NCBI GenBank assembly: GCA_036250225.1 | Contig: JAPZLL010000016.1 | Coordinates: 558,001-622,000 of the forward strand | DNA: 64,000 nucleotides | From: Cercophora sp. LCS_1 | Lineage: Eukaryota; Ascomycota; Sordariomycetes; Sordariales; Lasiosphaeriaceae | Direction of reading: 5' to 3' | In this document: in pieces, positions 42,617 to 53,406 of the stretch | Numbering within the stretch: position 1 is the first letter of the stretch | Layout of the letters: the number at the start of each line of letters is the position of its first letter | The notes under the pieces: model-generated | Databases searched by the model: none | Told to the model about the DNA's origin: nothing | The model's input: the letters and a program-made list of their open reading frames with translations, nothing else | Translations under genes and position numbers: made by a program

Positions 42617-44038
42617 TCAAGGAGATGCCGGCTTTTTCGTCTCCGACTCGCTCGGCTTGGTACTGCTGTCCTCTGGACCGCCTGGTTTGCGACCATACAC
42701 CATGTGCCTGGCACGAGATTATCAGCATAAATACCACCATGATGACCAAGACAACTCACATGGTATAATACGGAAGAGTTTTCTTGTCAGCAAAGGCCTC
42801 CCTCATCTTGGCCACGAGAGTGTGGACCTCCTCGAACGTCCACCCGAGGATCTGGCCAACGGGGAAAATAGCAAAGCCATCGAGCGACTCGTCGATAAAA
42901 GCGCCATTGTACTGTCCGATCAACTTGAGTTTGCGGTCTACGGCCCAGCCACCGATGGGCGCCTTCCACTGCTTGTGGACAATATCGACGAAGCCGGCAT
43001 CTTTCATCGCCTTTTCCATCTGCCCGTCCCTGGCGAAGCGAAAGGTGCGCCCCGTCTTGTCGCCGGCTTGCCAGAAGAGTTGGCACCACTGTTTGAAAAC
43101 GTGGTCGTTATCGGCCACTGTCCATGTTATTAGTTGGTTCTCGGGAGGGGGGGTGGATGGGCGAATACAAATCCTGGGGTTCTCGGACAGAGTCTCGATG
43201 TCGGGCTCGATGCTTTGAAACCAGCCGCCGGGCTTGAGGTGAGTAAAGGCCTGCTGGTACAGTCTCGGCCAGTCATCGATGCCTCCGTACAGCATGCGGG
43301 CGTGGACAAAATCAAAATGGTTCTCCTTGAATGTCCACGGCTGCTGCGCGTCGTCAATCTGGAAGATGCAGTTGGGTGGCACCCATCCGGGCTGGACCGC
43401 CGAGATGTCAGTCCCGATCACCTCGGCCGAGGGATATTCATCCGCAACATCGCTTTATTAGGTACGCAATGTCAGTGAATTTTCATACGTTCTCAGGGGT
43501 TTGGGGGGGGGGTTTGGGGGGGGGGGGTGCTTACATGGCCCAGATGCCGGTTCCTGTTCCCACATCGAGAATATACTGGGGATCGTCCCTAATGGGTGCT
43601 TGGAAGAGCTTGTCATCAAGCATGTGAAACAACATCTGATGGCTAAGAAGGCTCTGGGTCAGACCAAATAATAGCGAACAGTACGGCGAAACCTACGCAA
43701 TGTCAAGACCATTGATGTGCTTTTCGTCTTTTGGCGCCCAATACTCTGTCGTTTTGGAGGACTGGTACGATCGGCCGAAAATCGTCCGAGACTCAAATAT
43801 GCTTGAAGTCAACGACGCCGTCGACTCGCGCAGACTGGCAGTCGAGGTCAGTGGTGTGATTGACCGGGGATAAAGTGGGATTCCGCCAACCTGCTGTCAT
43901 CAGCGAAGGAATCGTTGTCATCATCGTCAAGGTTGCCGACCACCGCCGGGTCCTATTTGCGCATCAAGGTAAGTCTTCATTCGGTTAGGGAGCCGATGGA
44001 TGTCGTACGTATGCGATCGGAGTGGCGGTGCTGGACAT
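42617..44038 (-). CDS. LaeA-like SAM-dependent methyltransferase (TAM family)
   Basis: Seven exons: 44038-44009, 43952-43891, 43834-43697, 43642-43535, 43452-43169, 43117-42760 and 42707-42617. All introns are GT-AG, 51-82 nt, and the product has 356 residues. The N-terminus is acidic (NLDDDDNDSFADDSS) and Ser-rich, followed by ESRTIFGRSYQ, YWAPKDEKHINGLDIAHQMF and motif I ILDVGTGTGIWAIDVA (101-116). Then come VIGTDISAVQPGWVPPNC, FDFVHARMLYGGIDDWPRLY and FTHLKPGGWFQSIEPDI. The last intron (42759-42708, donor GTGAGT) replaces an early stop by HMVYGRKPGG, the usual family ending. The family includes the secondary-metabolism regulator LaeA and many paralogs; this one is more likely a paralog, because no cluster surrounds it. 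Intron 4 carries long G/C tracts. Confidence 0.88.
43496..43527. repeat. G4-TTT-G10-TTT-G12 tract in methyltransferase intron 4
   Basis: Plus strand reads GGGG TTT then ten G, TTT, then twelve G. It lies wholly inside intron 43534-43453, close to the donor. It could form a G-quadruplex on the plus (template) strand. Confidence 0.9.
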
Positions 44039-45168
44039 GTTTCCTGTATTTTACTTTGCACTCTCTTGCATGCGCGACAGGAGCGGGAGGGAGGAAGGAG
44101 AAGAACGGGTTGCAGCGCGGGGGTGGATTGTAATAGCGATTAGAGAAGGGGGAAAGCTATTCCCTGCAACAACGTCCGCGTCTACACCAATCGCGCAAGC
44201 TTCCGACACGGGGGCATGCATCAAACTTCTCGACGTTTGACCAAGTTCAGGGCACAGGTGCAGGGCGTCAGCGAACCCGGCCAGAGTAAGCCCTTCTCTG
44301 GTTGGGCCGCCATGCCCACCACCGCGCATTCCATCTGCAAGGAGCAGCAGTTCGAGGCCTGATGCGGATGGCAGACCATGACGGGTAGGGAATAGCGTCG
44401 GGTGTCATTGGGGTTGGGAACAGGGGTTACCGGCAAGTCGTGAGAGGGAACCCGGGCGCGTGGAAGGGGGCCTGCATTTGGGCGTCAATGTTCGGCTTTT
44501 CTGTCCACTTGATTCGAGGTTTGAGGCTTGCGGGATATCAGGGTGGTACAACTCCGGGAGTAGGTGGACGAAGTCGATGGAACATTGAGAACGGCGGTGC
44601 CCGTTAGGTGCATGATATGGCTGCGGGAGGATTGACGCCGTCAATCAGCGGCTCTGAGCTTAAACTGGCGGGGCCGTGCCGCCTGCCGCGCCGCTACCGC
44701 TGGCTCGCCGGGGGCCCCGGAACGCCAGACAGATCCCGCTGAAACGATCACACCTCAGGCGGGATGCTCCCGGAGCCGGACACGCACGGGGAATTTCGAC
44801 GTTAGGACGGGTATCAGAAACCAGCCTTGAAAAAGCATCAAAGTAGTAGCGACTTTGGTGATTATTTATGAGGGAAGAAACTTTGTAGTGTTTCGAAATG
44901 CAATGGAGTGGACTTTAGTTGGCTTCCTGGTTGGAGGGCTTTTGTTCTGCGGGCCCGAGCTTCGGCTCCAGAGGGAAAGGGCGCCTCACCTCGGCTGGTC
45001 ACGGGCCACCCAAAACTGACCATGGTGAGGTCCCCGAGGAAAGTGTGGAGTTCGGTGACGTTATCGGTTACCCCCGCTGAACTCAGCCGAACAACACCAC
45101 CGCACCTTCATCGTTGGCCTCGATGTATCACGGCAACGGCATACTTGGGGCCTGCACATGCATTTAAA
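44039..45168. other. divergent promoter region, methyltransferase / zinc-knuckle gene
   Basis: 1.1 kb. A GC-rich block lies at 44670-44720, and an AT-rich TTATTTATG near 44860 could serve the zinc-knuckle gene. The in-frame stretch from 45022 (ATG) to 45168 has non-conserved composition and is treated as untranslated. Confidence 0.45.
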
Positions 45169-47334
45169 ATGACGGCCGACGGTGGTGGCATCGCGTCTGA
45201 TGCCCCGCCTCCCGGGCGAGCGGCGCGTTGCACGCCGCAGTTCCAGGGCGCTGTCCCGACTTGCTACGATGTCCTCAGCGATGGCATACCGGACGCGCAA
45301 CCCCGACACTACCCCGTTGATGTCCCCACACCCTTTGAAAGATACCATCACCGACTAAGCGCAAGAGATATCATGGTTCACCGCATCATGTCCGACTTGA
45401 TGAAACCATCACGAGTCCCGGTCGATGTCTACAACGCATACGTCTCCCACCCTGCGCGGTTCGACGCCTTCCGTAACGAACGAATGCGGACTGATTGCCA
45501 ATGCCTCCAAAAGATGCTGTTTACATCTTATGATAAGGAACCGCCGCCGGCGGCGCAACCTCTGCGATATCTGCCGCTCCGAAGCTGTAGTCGGATAGGT
45601 TGCAACGCCTGCGGCTTCGCATTCTTGTCGGCCGTCGAGGGTCCTCGAAATCGACCCCCCACGATGGAGGAACAGACTCTAGATCTAGTGAGGCGGCATT
45701 ACCTCGAAAGGGACAGCGGGGTATTGCGAGCTTGGATAGCACATTTAGCTCCGTCGCCGCACCCGTCGGGCAACCGTGACACGCATATCTCGGACCCTCG
45801 ATCGCTTGGATACTTCATGTTTCGCGGAGCCGGAGCCCACCCCCTATTTATAGTCACTCTAGGTCCCGAAAGGCAGCCCACCAAGCCGAATATCAGGTGG
45901 AAAGCGAAGGACACGGCCAATCTCAAAAGTATTGATCGGGTGCTGCAGCGGCGGGGTCAACTCTACGATGGAGGGACGTTCCTTCCACAACTCCGCCGGG
46001 AGATGGACGAAAAGGGAATTTCAGGCTCAAGGCGCGGTTATGCTGATATGCCTACGTTTGGGGTTTTCAGATTATCTGATCAGTATTTCTCGACGGCGTG
46101 GCCGGAAGAAGGCTCGACAATGCGCTTCATCATACAACGCCCGTGGGAATTGCGGGACATGCAGGAGTCGGAGCTGGCCTATGGTCACCCCTTTGCAGAC
46201 CGGCCACTTGACCTGACCCTGAATAATGGCCGGGGTCCCAGGGCCAGGAACCATCGGAAGCGGTGCACAAGTGAGCCACCCCCAGGAAGTTTCACATCAG
46301 CTTACATTGGCACCCGGGTGGATGGCATCCCGTCGCCTGGGCTCGAAGTCATATTTCCGCGCATGCCGCTCTCTGAACTTGACCGACGCTCACGGCGGCG
46401 TAGTTTAAGCCGACGCAACATCCACGACATGTTTGACTGGAACACAGCCGCTGTTGGGCGAAGCAGTTCCCCTAGCCCCACCGATGGTCACTCTAAGACG
46501 AACGCTGCCCCGCCCCGTTTCTGGACATGTGAGAACTGTTTGTCGCCTTCACACCGTACCGCAAACTGCACACGTCCTTGCGGCTGGTGTGGCGCCCCCA
46601 ACCCCAACAGGGACCATCGCGAAGCATACGCTGAGTTGGTTTACCAAGAGGATGGCTCTCGCTTGACCAAAAGAAACTTTGTCCAGATTGACGAGTATAA
46701 GCGCCACGAAAACCCCCACTTGGCGCATGAGTGCCCCGTTGCCCGCCACAACAGGTGCAAATGCATGCCCTTTCCGGTCTACCACGTCGCCGATCGTTGC
46801 GGTATTCCCTGCCGTCGCGACTGCGGCGCTGCTGAAAAGCCAGGGACATTCCGGCACCACAACGCCGTGCTGTGTACCGCTCGCTGCTGTATGTGCGGCC
46901 TGAAGGGGCACAGCGGCAAGGACTGTCGCCTCAGAAAGTGTAGATGCGGAGGGCAACACCTAGGACAAGACTGTACCTGGAATCCAGCATGTCGTGTGAA
47001 AGGGTGCGGTCGATTCTTGTGCGGTCTGCATTGTCGAAGCTGCGGAAGCTCAGAGAAGCCGTTTGTCCAGTGGAAATGCGGCAAGTGTGTCTCCAAAGAG
47101 GGCATAGAGCCTGAAAAGGCTGAGAAAAGGGGTAGGCCGCGTAAGAGGAGGCCTAGAAAAGGGGAAGTTAGGAATGACGAACAAAAAAAAGAGGATGGGA
47201 CGATGAGTGACAAGGCCGCGGGCGATCTATCCGTTCCGGCTGAGGTCCCGTCCCTAGAAGCTGCGCCGGAACTTCCCCCCAGCATATTCGGCGGACCGAG
47301 AGTCGTCAGGGAGGTCCCCAACCGGGATAAGTGA
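45169..47334 (+). CDS. cysteine-rich zinc-knuckle protein with AT-hook-like C-terminus
   Basis: Single exon of 721 residues from ATG at 45169 (MTADGGGIASDAPPPG); an in-frame ATG at 45022 is less likely. Residues 1-440 form a globular region with a CQCLQ..CSRIGCNACGF cysteine group near 100-150 and strands such as PTFGVFRLSDQYFSTAWPEE. Residues about 450-640 contain a cysteine/histidine array: WTCENCLSPSHRTANC, CGWCGAPNPNRDH, CKCMPFPVYHVADRCGIPC, CCMCGLKGHSGKDC, CRCGGQHLGQDC and CKGCGRFLCGLHCRSCGS-like units. Several fit CCHC knuckles that bind RNA or single-stranded DNA. A basic KRGRPRKRRPRKG segment follows and resembles an AT-hook. A nucleic-acid-binding role is likely; the family is unnamed to me. 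Confidence 0.7.
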   Translation: MTADGGGIASDAPPPGRAARCTPQFQGAVPTCYDVLSDGIPDAQPRHYPVDVPTPFERYHHRLSARDIMVHRIMSDLMKPSRVPVDVYNAYVSHPARFDAFRNERMRTDCQCLQKMLFTSYDKEPPPAAQPLRYLPLRSCSRIGCNACGFAFLSAVEGPRNRPPTMEEQTLDLVRRHYLERDSGVLRAWIAHLAPSPHPSGNRDTHISDPRSLGYFMFRGAGAHPLFIVTLGPERQPTKPNIRWKAKDTANLKSIDRVLQRRGQLYDGGTFLPQLRREMDEKGISGSRRGYADMPTFGVFRLSDQYFSTAWPEEGSTMRFIIQRPWELRDMQESELAYGHPFADRPLDLTLNNGRGPRARNHRKRCTSEPPPGSFTSAYIGTRVDGIPSPGLEVIFPRMPLSELDRRSRRRSLSRRNIHDMFDWNTAAVGRSSSPSPTDGHSKTNAAPPRFWTCENCLSPSHRTANCTRPCGWCGAPNPNRDHREAYAELVYQEDGSRLTKRNFVQIDEYKRHENPHLAHECPVARHNRCKCMPFPVYHVADRCGIPCRRDCGAAEKPGTFRHHNAVLCTARCCMCGLKGHSGKDCRLRKCRCGGQHLGQDCTWNPACRVKGCGRFLCGLHCRSCGSSEKPFVQWKCGKCVSKEGIEPEKAEKRGRPRKRRPRKGEVRNDEQKKEDGTMSDKAAGDLSVPAEVPSLEAAPELPPSIFGGPRVVREVPNRDK

Positions 47335-47955
47335 AGAGACCATTTCTACCCAGAGGTAAAAGATGCTCCTGTATCAACGATGTATCATTACCAGGTATAC
47401 GGGATACCCATTTCGCGGGGTCATTGGAGGACTTCTAGCAACCATAACACGGGCAGGAAGGCACAATACATTCAGGGCAGTCTTGATTGAGTCAGAGCTC
47501 AGTGAATCGTTACATCAAATCTTTATAAAAAAAAAAGTATCCTGCTTCTACCCATCCCTGATCATATACATTTGTCCTTCAACTGACCCTTCCCCAAACC
47601 ACCCTGACACTGCTTCACCAGTCACCGAACAACTATCGCGTACAATCGTTATAAAAACAAGCTAGGGTGCTTCAAAAAAAAAAAAACACGCCCGCCTGCT
47701 TTGTTTGGCCCAACGGGTTTTCCACGACGACAAAAAAAATGCACACGCAAGAATTCAGCCGGTAGTACAGTACGAACTACTGGGAGAGAAGAAGACAACA
47801 AAAAAACGGACCGCCCAAATCATCCCATCATCTCTGTGCTCTTTCAATAAAAAAACGACCGGGGGGGTTATGTTGTACCAAAAAAGCAAGAAAAAAACAT
47901 CAAACATCTCATCCAAGTTCTCCAATTCTCCCGTTTCATATCATGCTGTGGTTAA
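47335..47955. other. convergent intergenic region rich in A runs
   Basis: 620 bp between two 3' ends with many short A homopolymers (for example 47527-47536 and 47674-47685). No coding feature. Confidence 0.55.
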
Positions 47956-49629
47956 TCAGAGGTAGTCATCGTCCTCCCAATCGACCCCGCCGTCGCCTTC
48001 CGTCACTTCGATCTTTGTCCCGAGCGCTTCCTTGCCTTGCCTGATCATGCTTAGGAGCCTTGCGTTAAAGGCGTCGACGCGCATGTCGGTGTCTCGTTCG
48101 GCGGCAATCTTCTTTTGCGCGAGTTGTTTCGCTTCTGCCGTTAGCCTTGGGCTCGCTTGTATATCGTCAACGTCGACCAAGCCGGTGCCTGTCCTACGGC
48201 GACCTATTGTTGGTGCGGCCGATGCTATACTTCGGCGGGAGCTTTTTGTGGGAGATGTTGATGTTACTGGGGAGGGAAGACTTTGCCGACTTGCTGGGCG
48301 GGAGGCCCGGCTTGAAGGTCGGGAGGCGCTGCTGTTTGCTGCTGCGAATGAAAAGGGGTTAGGAGGTTGCGTGGAGACGGGAACTGGAATGCGGCTTGGC
48401 GTGCTCCGGTGGACGGGTGATCGGGGCGCCGCAAAGCTGGCGGGTTCACGGGGCGGGAGATTCGGCACCGGTGACCCGGCGTGGGAGATGCGGAGGGCGG
48501 CGCGACTTCGCGGGAGCGATGCCGAGGGAGCGGGTGAGCCGCCGCTTACTCGCGAAACGGGGACGTTGATGCGCCGTCTTGCGCTGGCGGCCGTTTGCGA
48601 GTAGTAGCCCGGGTTGCGGGTGGCGGCGCCGGGTCTAGGGGCGGCTTTGGAGAGGGCGGCGCCGAAGCTTCGTGGCCGTTGTTCCTTGGGTTCGTCAACC
48701 ATGACCCAATTTTTCTTTAGCTCTTCGTTGTGTCCGCTAACCTGCCTGCGCTTGGCCGCGGGTCGCGGTGTTGAGTCTGGCGTGCCCATGTCAAAGCATT
48801 GTGGGGAATATGGTGTGAACTCAGGCTGTGGAAATTCGCGCTGAGGGAACTTTGGGAGCTCAGTCGTCGCAGGAGGCTGGAACTGATGCACCGGGCCCGG
48901 TGATGGATCTTCCATGGGTAGTGTCGGGATGTCATGTTCGTTGCACCATGGTTTACCGGCCTTCGTTGGTGGTTGTGAGGTTCCTTGCGAGGGTGTGGAC
49001 GGCTGCATATCATACCCTTTCCCACCTCCAGCATGAAACCCCCGGAAGGTCCCCGTTCTGCAAAACTCCCATACCTTGCCCACAACGTCGCCGATCGTAT
49101 GGAGCGCAAGTGTGCTCCACCCCAAGGAAGATGGTTTGGGGTTTGGCGGACTGAACATGCTCGTCCCGGATTGGACCGAAGGCGATTCTGTTTCCCGTAT
49201 CTCCTTTGGTCCCAAGGCCCTCCTGTAGTCAACATCCGAGTAAACACTGTCCTCCAAAATCCCGTTTTCAGCCCCCGAAGGTGCTCCTGCGGGTGTCGCA
49301 TCAATTTGACCTGCCAAAGTATACCTGAACTGGCGGGCGGCAGCTGATGCTCTCCGTTCGTCTTGTGCATCCTCCATATTCATGTTCCAATCGACCGGGG
49401 TCGATTCGCGTGTGTTGATGCGTTTTCGCTTCGCGGGTCCGGCGGCGGGCATGGTATTAGACATTGAGACGTCGGAGTAGAAGCTACCAGTTGACCTCGT
49501 CAGGTTGTAAGTCGATTCGGACGGTGAAACGGGCGGGCGGAATATGCCGGCGTTGAGGGCGGGCGCGGCTCTGGACGGATTCTCGAAGCGGTATGCGCCC
49601 GGAACTTGATAATCCGGCGCAAACGACAT
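47956..49629 (-). CDS. conserved fungal, mostly disordered protein
   Basis: Single exon of 557 residues from ATG at 49629 (MSFAPDYQVPGAYRFENPSR). Most of the chain is Ser/Pro/Arg-rich and disordered, with a nuclear-localisation-like PAKRKR near 65. Two ordered islands stand out. One is a hydrophobic/aromatic segment in the first half (LGWSTLALHTIGDVVGKVWE, then FCRTGTFRGFHAGGGKGYDM). The other is a C-terminal helix (LTAEAKQLAQKKIAAERDTD, FNARLLSMIRQGKEALGTKI) that ends in an acidic tip DWEDDDYL. These islands look familiar as conserved across filamentous ascomycetes, but I know no function. A nuclear role is a guess from the basic motif. Confidence 0.7.
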   Translation of the reverse strand: MSFAPDYQVPGAYRFENPSRAAPALNAGIFRPPVSPSESTYNLTRSTGSFYSDVSMSNTMPAAGPAKRKRINTRESTPVDWNMNMEDAQDERRASAAARQFRYTLAGQIDATPAGAPSGAENGILEDSVYSDVDYRRALGPKEIRETESPSVQSGTSMFSPPNPKPSSLGWSTLALHTIGDVVGKVWEFCRTGTFRGFHAGGGKGYDMQPSTPSQGTSQPPTKAGKPWCNEHDIPTLPMEDPSPGPVHQFQPPATTELPKFPQREFPQPEFTPYSPQCFDMGTPDSTPRPAAKRRQVSGHNEELKKNWVMVDEPKEQRPRSFGAALSKAAPRPGAATRNPGYYSQTAASARRRINVPVSRVSGGSPAPSASLPRSRAALRISHAGSPVPNLPPREPASFAAPRSPVHRSTPSRIPVPVSTQPPNPFSFAAANSSASRPSSRASRPASRQSLPSPVTSTSPTKSSRRSIASAAPTIGRRRTGTGLVDVDDIQASPRLTAEAKQLAQKKIAAERDTDMRVDAFNARLLSMIRQGKEALGTKIEVTEGDGGVDWEDDDYL

Positions 49630-50852
49630 GATGGGCGAGTTAAAGGCTGATAATCCGGACACGGCGTTTTTGGGCCGTTAGCTTGGTTCCCGTGAAATCG
49701 GGTCGGGCAGTTCGACGTGTCAGTGCTGAGCTGGCCAGCTCAACAAGGCTCGGGTCGTAGGACGGCGGCAGTGGGTTGCGTGGCGGTCCGCCCAAAAAGC
49801 TCGAACTGTCGTCAGAAGTTGGTCGCCAGCTGCTGAGTCGTGCAGCGTTATCTTCACCGTATCCAGCACCGACTTCGCATCGCCCTGTTACCTGTCGATC
49901 TTGATTGTGGTCTTGACTGCCAACTCGACCGCCAGCGCCCCGCTCTGGGCTGTGGGATGTGCTGGCGCTGCGCGTGATCGCGGCAAGCCGAATGTCGAGG
50001 TGAGTCCCACCACCGGCTGCAGCCGAGACAGCTTCAGGCAGCAAAGCCCAATCGCACCGGTGAGGGGCCAACGAGATGGTCACACGCCCAACGATGCCGT
50101 CACCTTCTTGGGCTCAATCGAAAAGCTTGTCCTCGTCCTTCCTCCCGGTGGCTATTGGTCGGGGAGTAACTCTGAATCGCAGTCGGCAGCCGGGGAACAC
50201 CTGTGCTGGTTAAAGCTGTTGACGTATTTTTGTCGCGTTCCTCTATGATCAGCGGCGCAACAATGCGCAGCGACAATCGGCCGATACAGTTCTAGGTGAC
50301 GTCGGGTTGCTTATGCGGGCGACCACGCGGGATGTTGTTCCGGATTGTTTCAAACAGCTGCGTGCGCACGCGCAGATGACGAAAATGACGGGCAGAGGAG
50401 ATATGTGAATAGCGTCGTTTTGGATGGCACGATGTCAAAAGACCCTGGGTCCCCGACCGTTAGCCCCGGACCGGCACTACGTACAAGACAGTGGCTGCAA
50501 GTGCTAACGGTTCAACAAAGCTCAAGCCAAAAAAATCAAGGCCGTTGCCAGGTCAGTGTGCGCCGGGATTCTCCAGGGTGGGGTCACGACACGACTTTGG
50601 CGGGGCATCATCACAACCCTGAAAACAAATCCCCACCTCATCATTGGCTGGCGAGCCCTAAAGTCCACCATCTGTCTCTGGTTATTTGTGCCTAGCCTTG
50701 AACCCAATGCTATTTGCCGCGTCCCAAGTTGAACACTGACAAGCTCAACGCCGAGGCTCCCCAGAAACACCGTCCAGGGTCCCCATACCTTGCGGCAAGA
50801 CTCCTCGCTATCAACACCATGTCAACGATCCCTGGCACTGTCACATGGTGCC
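49630..50852. other. intergenic: promoter of the disordered-protein gene, 3' side of the HD gene
   Basis: 1.2 kb. A minus-strand open frame (50083-49640) of 147 codons sits directly upstream of the start at 49629 but shows no conserved feature and no splice site that would fuse it. No other gene seen. Confidence 0.45.
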
Positions 50853-51786
50853 CTACTCCTTCACACCGTTACCATGGCCTTGGTAATATTCGTCCTGCCC
50901 GGCCTTGATCTCTTGCCGAACGCCACCCTTGACGCCCACATCACCTCGAGTGTGCGGAACTCCGTTCCAAAAGGCTTCTCGCTCCTGGATAACCTCCTCA
51001 GCCCAAGCCATCACCTCCGGCAGAGCAATTTTGGTCTTGACGTAAGAAAACTCGCCAAGGTCCAGCTTCTTCCCGCCACGCTTCTCGTATTCGACCATTT
51101 GTAGGAGCAACTCCATCTTATCAATGTCATGGACAAAGACGCTCTCTAGCGTCTTGCTGTCCTCGTACTCTTGCCAAACCTCCCGGATTTCGGACCCAAC
51201 CACGCCGTTGTTGACATTACCGAGCAACCCCCGGGTAATATAATCCATCGTCTCAGCTTCGCGGCGGCTCTTCTCGGGCTTCGGAACATTGTCGACTGGA
51301 GTGATGTCACCCACGAGAGATTCTGCCATATCGTGGATCAGACACATTCGCACGCATTTTGGCAGGTCGATCTTCTTCGCAAGCTCGGGTGGGCACAGCA
51401 TCGTGAGGAGGGACATGCGATACATGTGGTCTGCGATCGACTCGCCGCTGGTAACATGTCAAAACAACTTGCAAGTGCTCAAAGGATGGGTGGGCGGAGA
51501 CGTACGGGCTGATGCCGAAACGTTTCCAGCCCTCGCGCTTCGTCGTCTTGAGGCGCTCGAGCAGATGGAAATAAGGCACAGGCGAAGTTGACCCCTGCTC
51601 CAGCCCTCCAGTAGGAATAGCCTCTAGAACTTTGTCAACTGTCCACGGGGCCGAAACCTGAGGGGTCTCGACGGTTGTGACATCTGACTTGCGGTCAGCG
51701 ATAAGGGGATGGCGACGTTGTTCGCCCAACTCACCAGGGATGGTGGTACCGCTCATCGCGGTCTCGCCCCCAGTTGATCCCGGCAT
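50853..51786 (-). CDS. HD-domain 5'-nucleotidase (HDDC2/YfbR-like)
   Basis: Exons 51786-51506 and 51447-50853 (58-nt GT-AG intron) give 291 residues. The intron join makes RFGISPGESIADHMYRMSLL, which contains the first metal-ligand His101. The HD pair is His132-Asp133 in CVRMCLIHDMAESLVGDITP, and the distal Asp lies in SVFVHDIDKMELLLQMVEYE (about 201-203). EVIQEREAFWNG closes the domain. Known relatives are metal-dependent 5'-deoxynucleotidases (bacterial YfbR, human HDDC2, yeast YGK1). The N-terminal ~65 residues are disordered. The start ATG at 51786 (MPGSTGGETA) is preferred over one further upstream in the same frame because the extension is basic and not conserved in type. Confidence 0.85.
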
Positions 51787-52793
51787 CTTGTCCTCCTGGT
51801 GTTGTTTAGGGTAAACTTGGTAAGGGCGACCCCGAGAATGCTCTCTACAACTAAGAAGGGGACGTTGTGCTTTTCTCAGATTCTCGGCAAGACCTGGTGG
51901 GTTGGGTTGTCGGTGTGGACTTGCTTGTCTCCTAAGGCCGATTCTCCAAGCAAAACAAAGTGAGACAAAGACAATCAGAAGACGAAACAAGGCAGCAACA
52001 CCTTCTCCGGGCAGAATTCTGCCGCTTCAAAAGGCCCCACGATGGCGGTGAAAGCGCCCCGCAGCGGGTTCCCGTCAGGGGTCATGACCAATGATTTACC
52101 CCTTTCCATGAGCCAAGACACCTCTGGAGCGCTTTCCTTCGCAGTGATGTCACCGGCGCATTGTTCGTTCTTCATGCAGTCCCCCATCCGGGCTAAAGTT
52201 AACAATCTTTGTGAATGCTTTGTTTGACCGGACACCTTGATGCCCGGCCATACAACCTTAATATCTGTACCACCAGCAGCGACGCAGGAAGATCGGCCGG
52301 GGTTGTTCAACTTGGCTATCCGTCTGAGGAACCACACGATGCATTCCAGTTGGTGTTTTGAACGGCGCCTGCCAGCTTCTTTGCTGGAACTGGGCGAGAA
52401 GCCCGCACAACGTACGACTTTTTGGTCTCGGTCAACACCCGAGAAGTAACTCGGCGTGAGAGGGTGTGGGCTGTAAGTCTGCCTAATACGCCTCTTTACG
52501 CCTCTTTTTGAGCTGATGCGTCTCTTCTCACTCTCTCCAAAACGCCCATGAAGTCAAACTGTTTTCGGCCTGGCTGCGGATTGCGAATATCTAGATTATT
52601 ACTACCTGCCAAAGTGCTCGTGTATTGCAGACATTAAACCACCAGTATCAGCCATCCCGTCAGTCATCCCAGCCATTATAGATATCCCAGTGCCACAAAC
52701 TCCGAATCAAGATCAAGCCCTGTCATTGGGTCCACCACTTCGTCCCCCAGCAAACCAAACACCAGACTCCAACATCGCCACGACCAATCTAGC
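51787..52793. other. intergenic: promoter of HD gene and 3' side of CAP gene
   Basis: 1 kb. Open frames here have no domain or signal peptide. No repeat or RNA feature recognised. Confidence 0.5.
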
Positions 52794-53406
52794 TCACAGT
52801 CCAGGACCGGGCCCGACATTTTGCGGATAGAGGCCAAGGATGTTCCCAGCCGGCTCAAAGTCGCAGTAGAACCACCACTCCTTGTTCAAGTTATTCAGGC
52901 ACTGGATCGTGCTGAACGCACAGCCAATGTGCGTGGAGGCCTTCCAGACTGTCTGCGTGAAGTGACCTCCACCGTAATAATCTCGAGCCAGATAGGCCCG
53001 AATCTCCTGGGGGGAAATCCATGCGTCGAACGCGCTGTTAATCTGGGCAGGGAAGTCGGCTGTCCGGTTGAAAGGGATGGTGTACCAAAGGTAGGCGTTC
53101 TCTCCGTAGGGGCCCTGTGTCATGTGAGTGTGTATCCTCGAGGAAGGGTGGAATGTATCATACTGAATGGTCAAGTTTACATCCGTTGGACTTGCGCAGT
53201 GTGACTTCAGCGAGCTCAGCCTTCCATTGTAATGGGAGAGCGGAGTATCTGGCGCGGATGCCGTTGACCTTCTGGAGGATCTGGTTGATGAAGGCGGTAT
53301 CTGTCGGGGGAGGGGAGTTCCCTGCTGCGATGAACGGAGGGGGTACCGCCCATGCCTGTGAAAAGCACAGGGCCGCGGAGATGAGGCCCGTCGCCAACGA
53401 TCTCAT
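52794..53406 (-). CDS. secreted CAP/SCP (PR-1-like) protein
   Basis: Exons 53406-53164 and 53114-52794 (49-nt GT-AG intron) give 187 residues. A signal peptide (MRSLATGLISAALCFSQAWA) is followed by FINQILQKVNGIRARYSALP, LQWKAELAEVTLRKSNGCKL and, across the splice, DHSGPYGENAYLWY. The CAP signature GGHFTQTVWKASTHIGC and the CAP2-like YCDFEPAGNILGLYPQNV complete the fold. The usual two His and two Glu of the central cavity can be traced (DHSG.., GEN, GHFTQ). Fungal PR-1-like proteins are secreted and bind sterols or lipids in the yeast Pry members; here the ligand is unknown. It is shorter than Pry1, lacking the Ser/Thr-rich middle. Confidence 0.88.

Noticed and set aside
49640..50083. Minus-strand frame directly upstream of the disordered-protein gene
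   Set aside because: Could be a 5' extension, but no splice site links it and its composition is unlike the gene.
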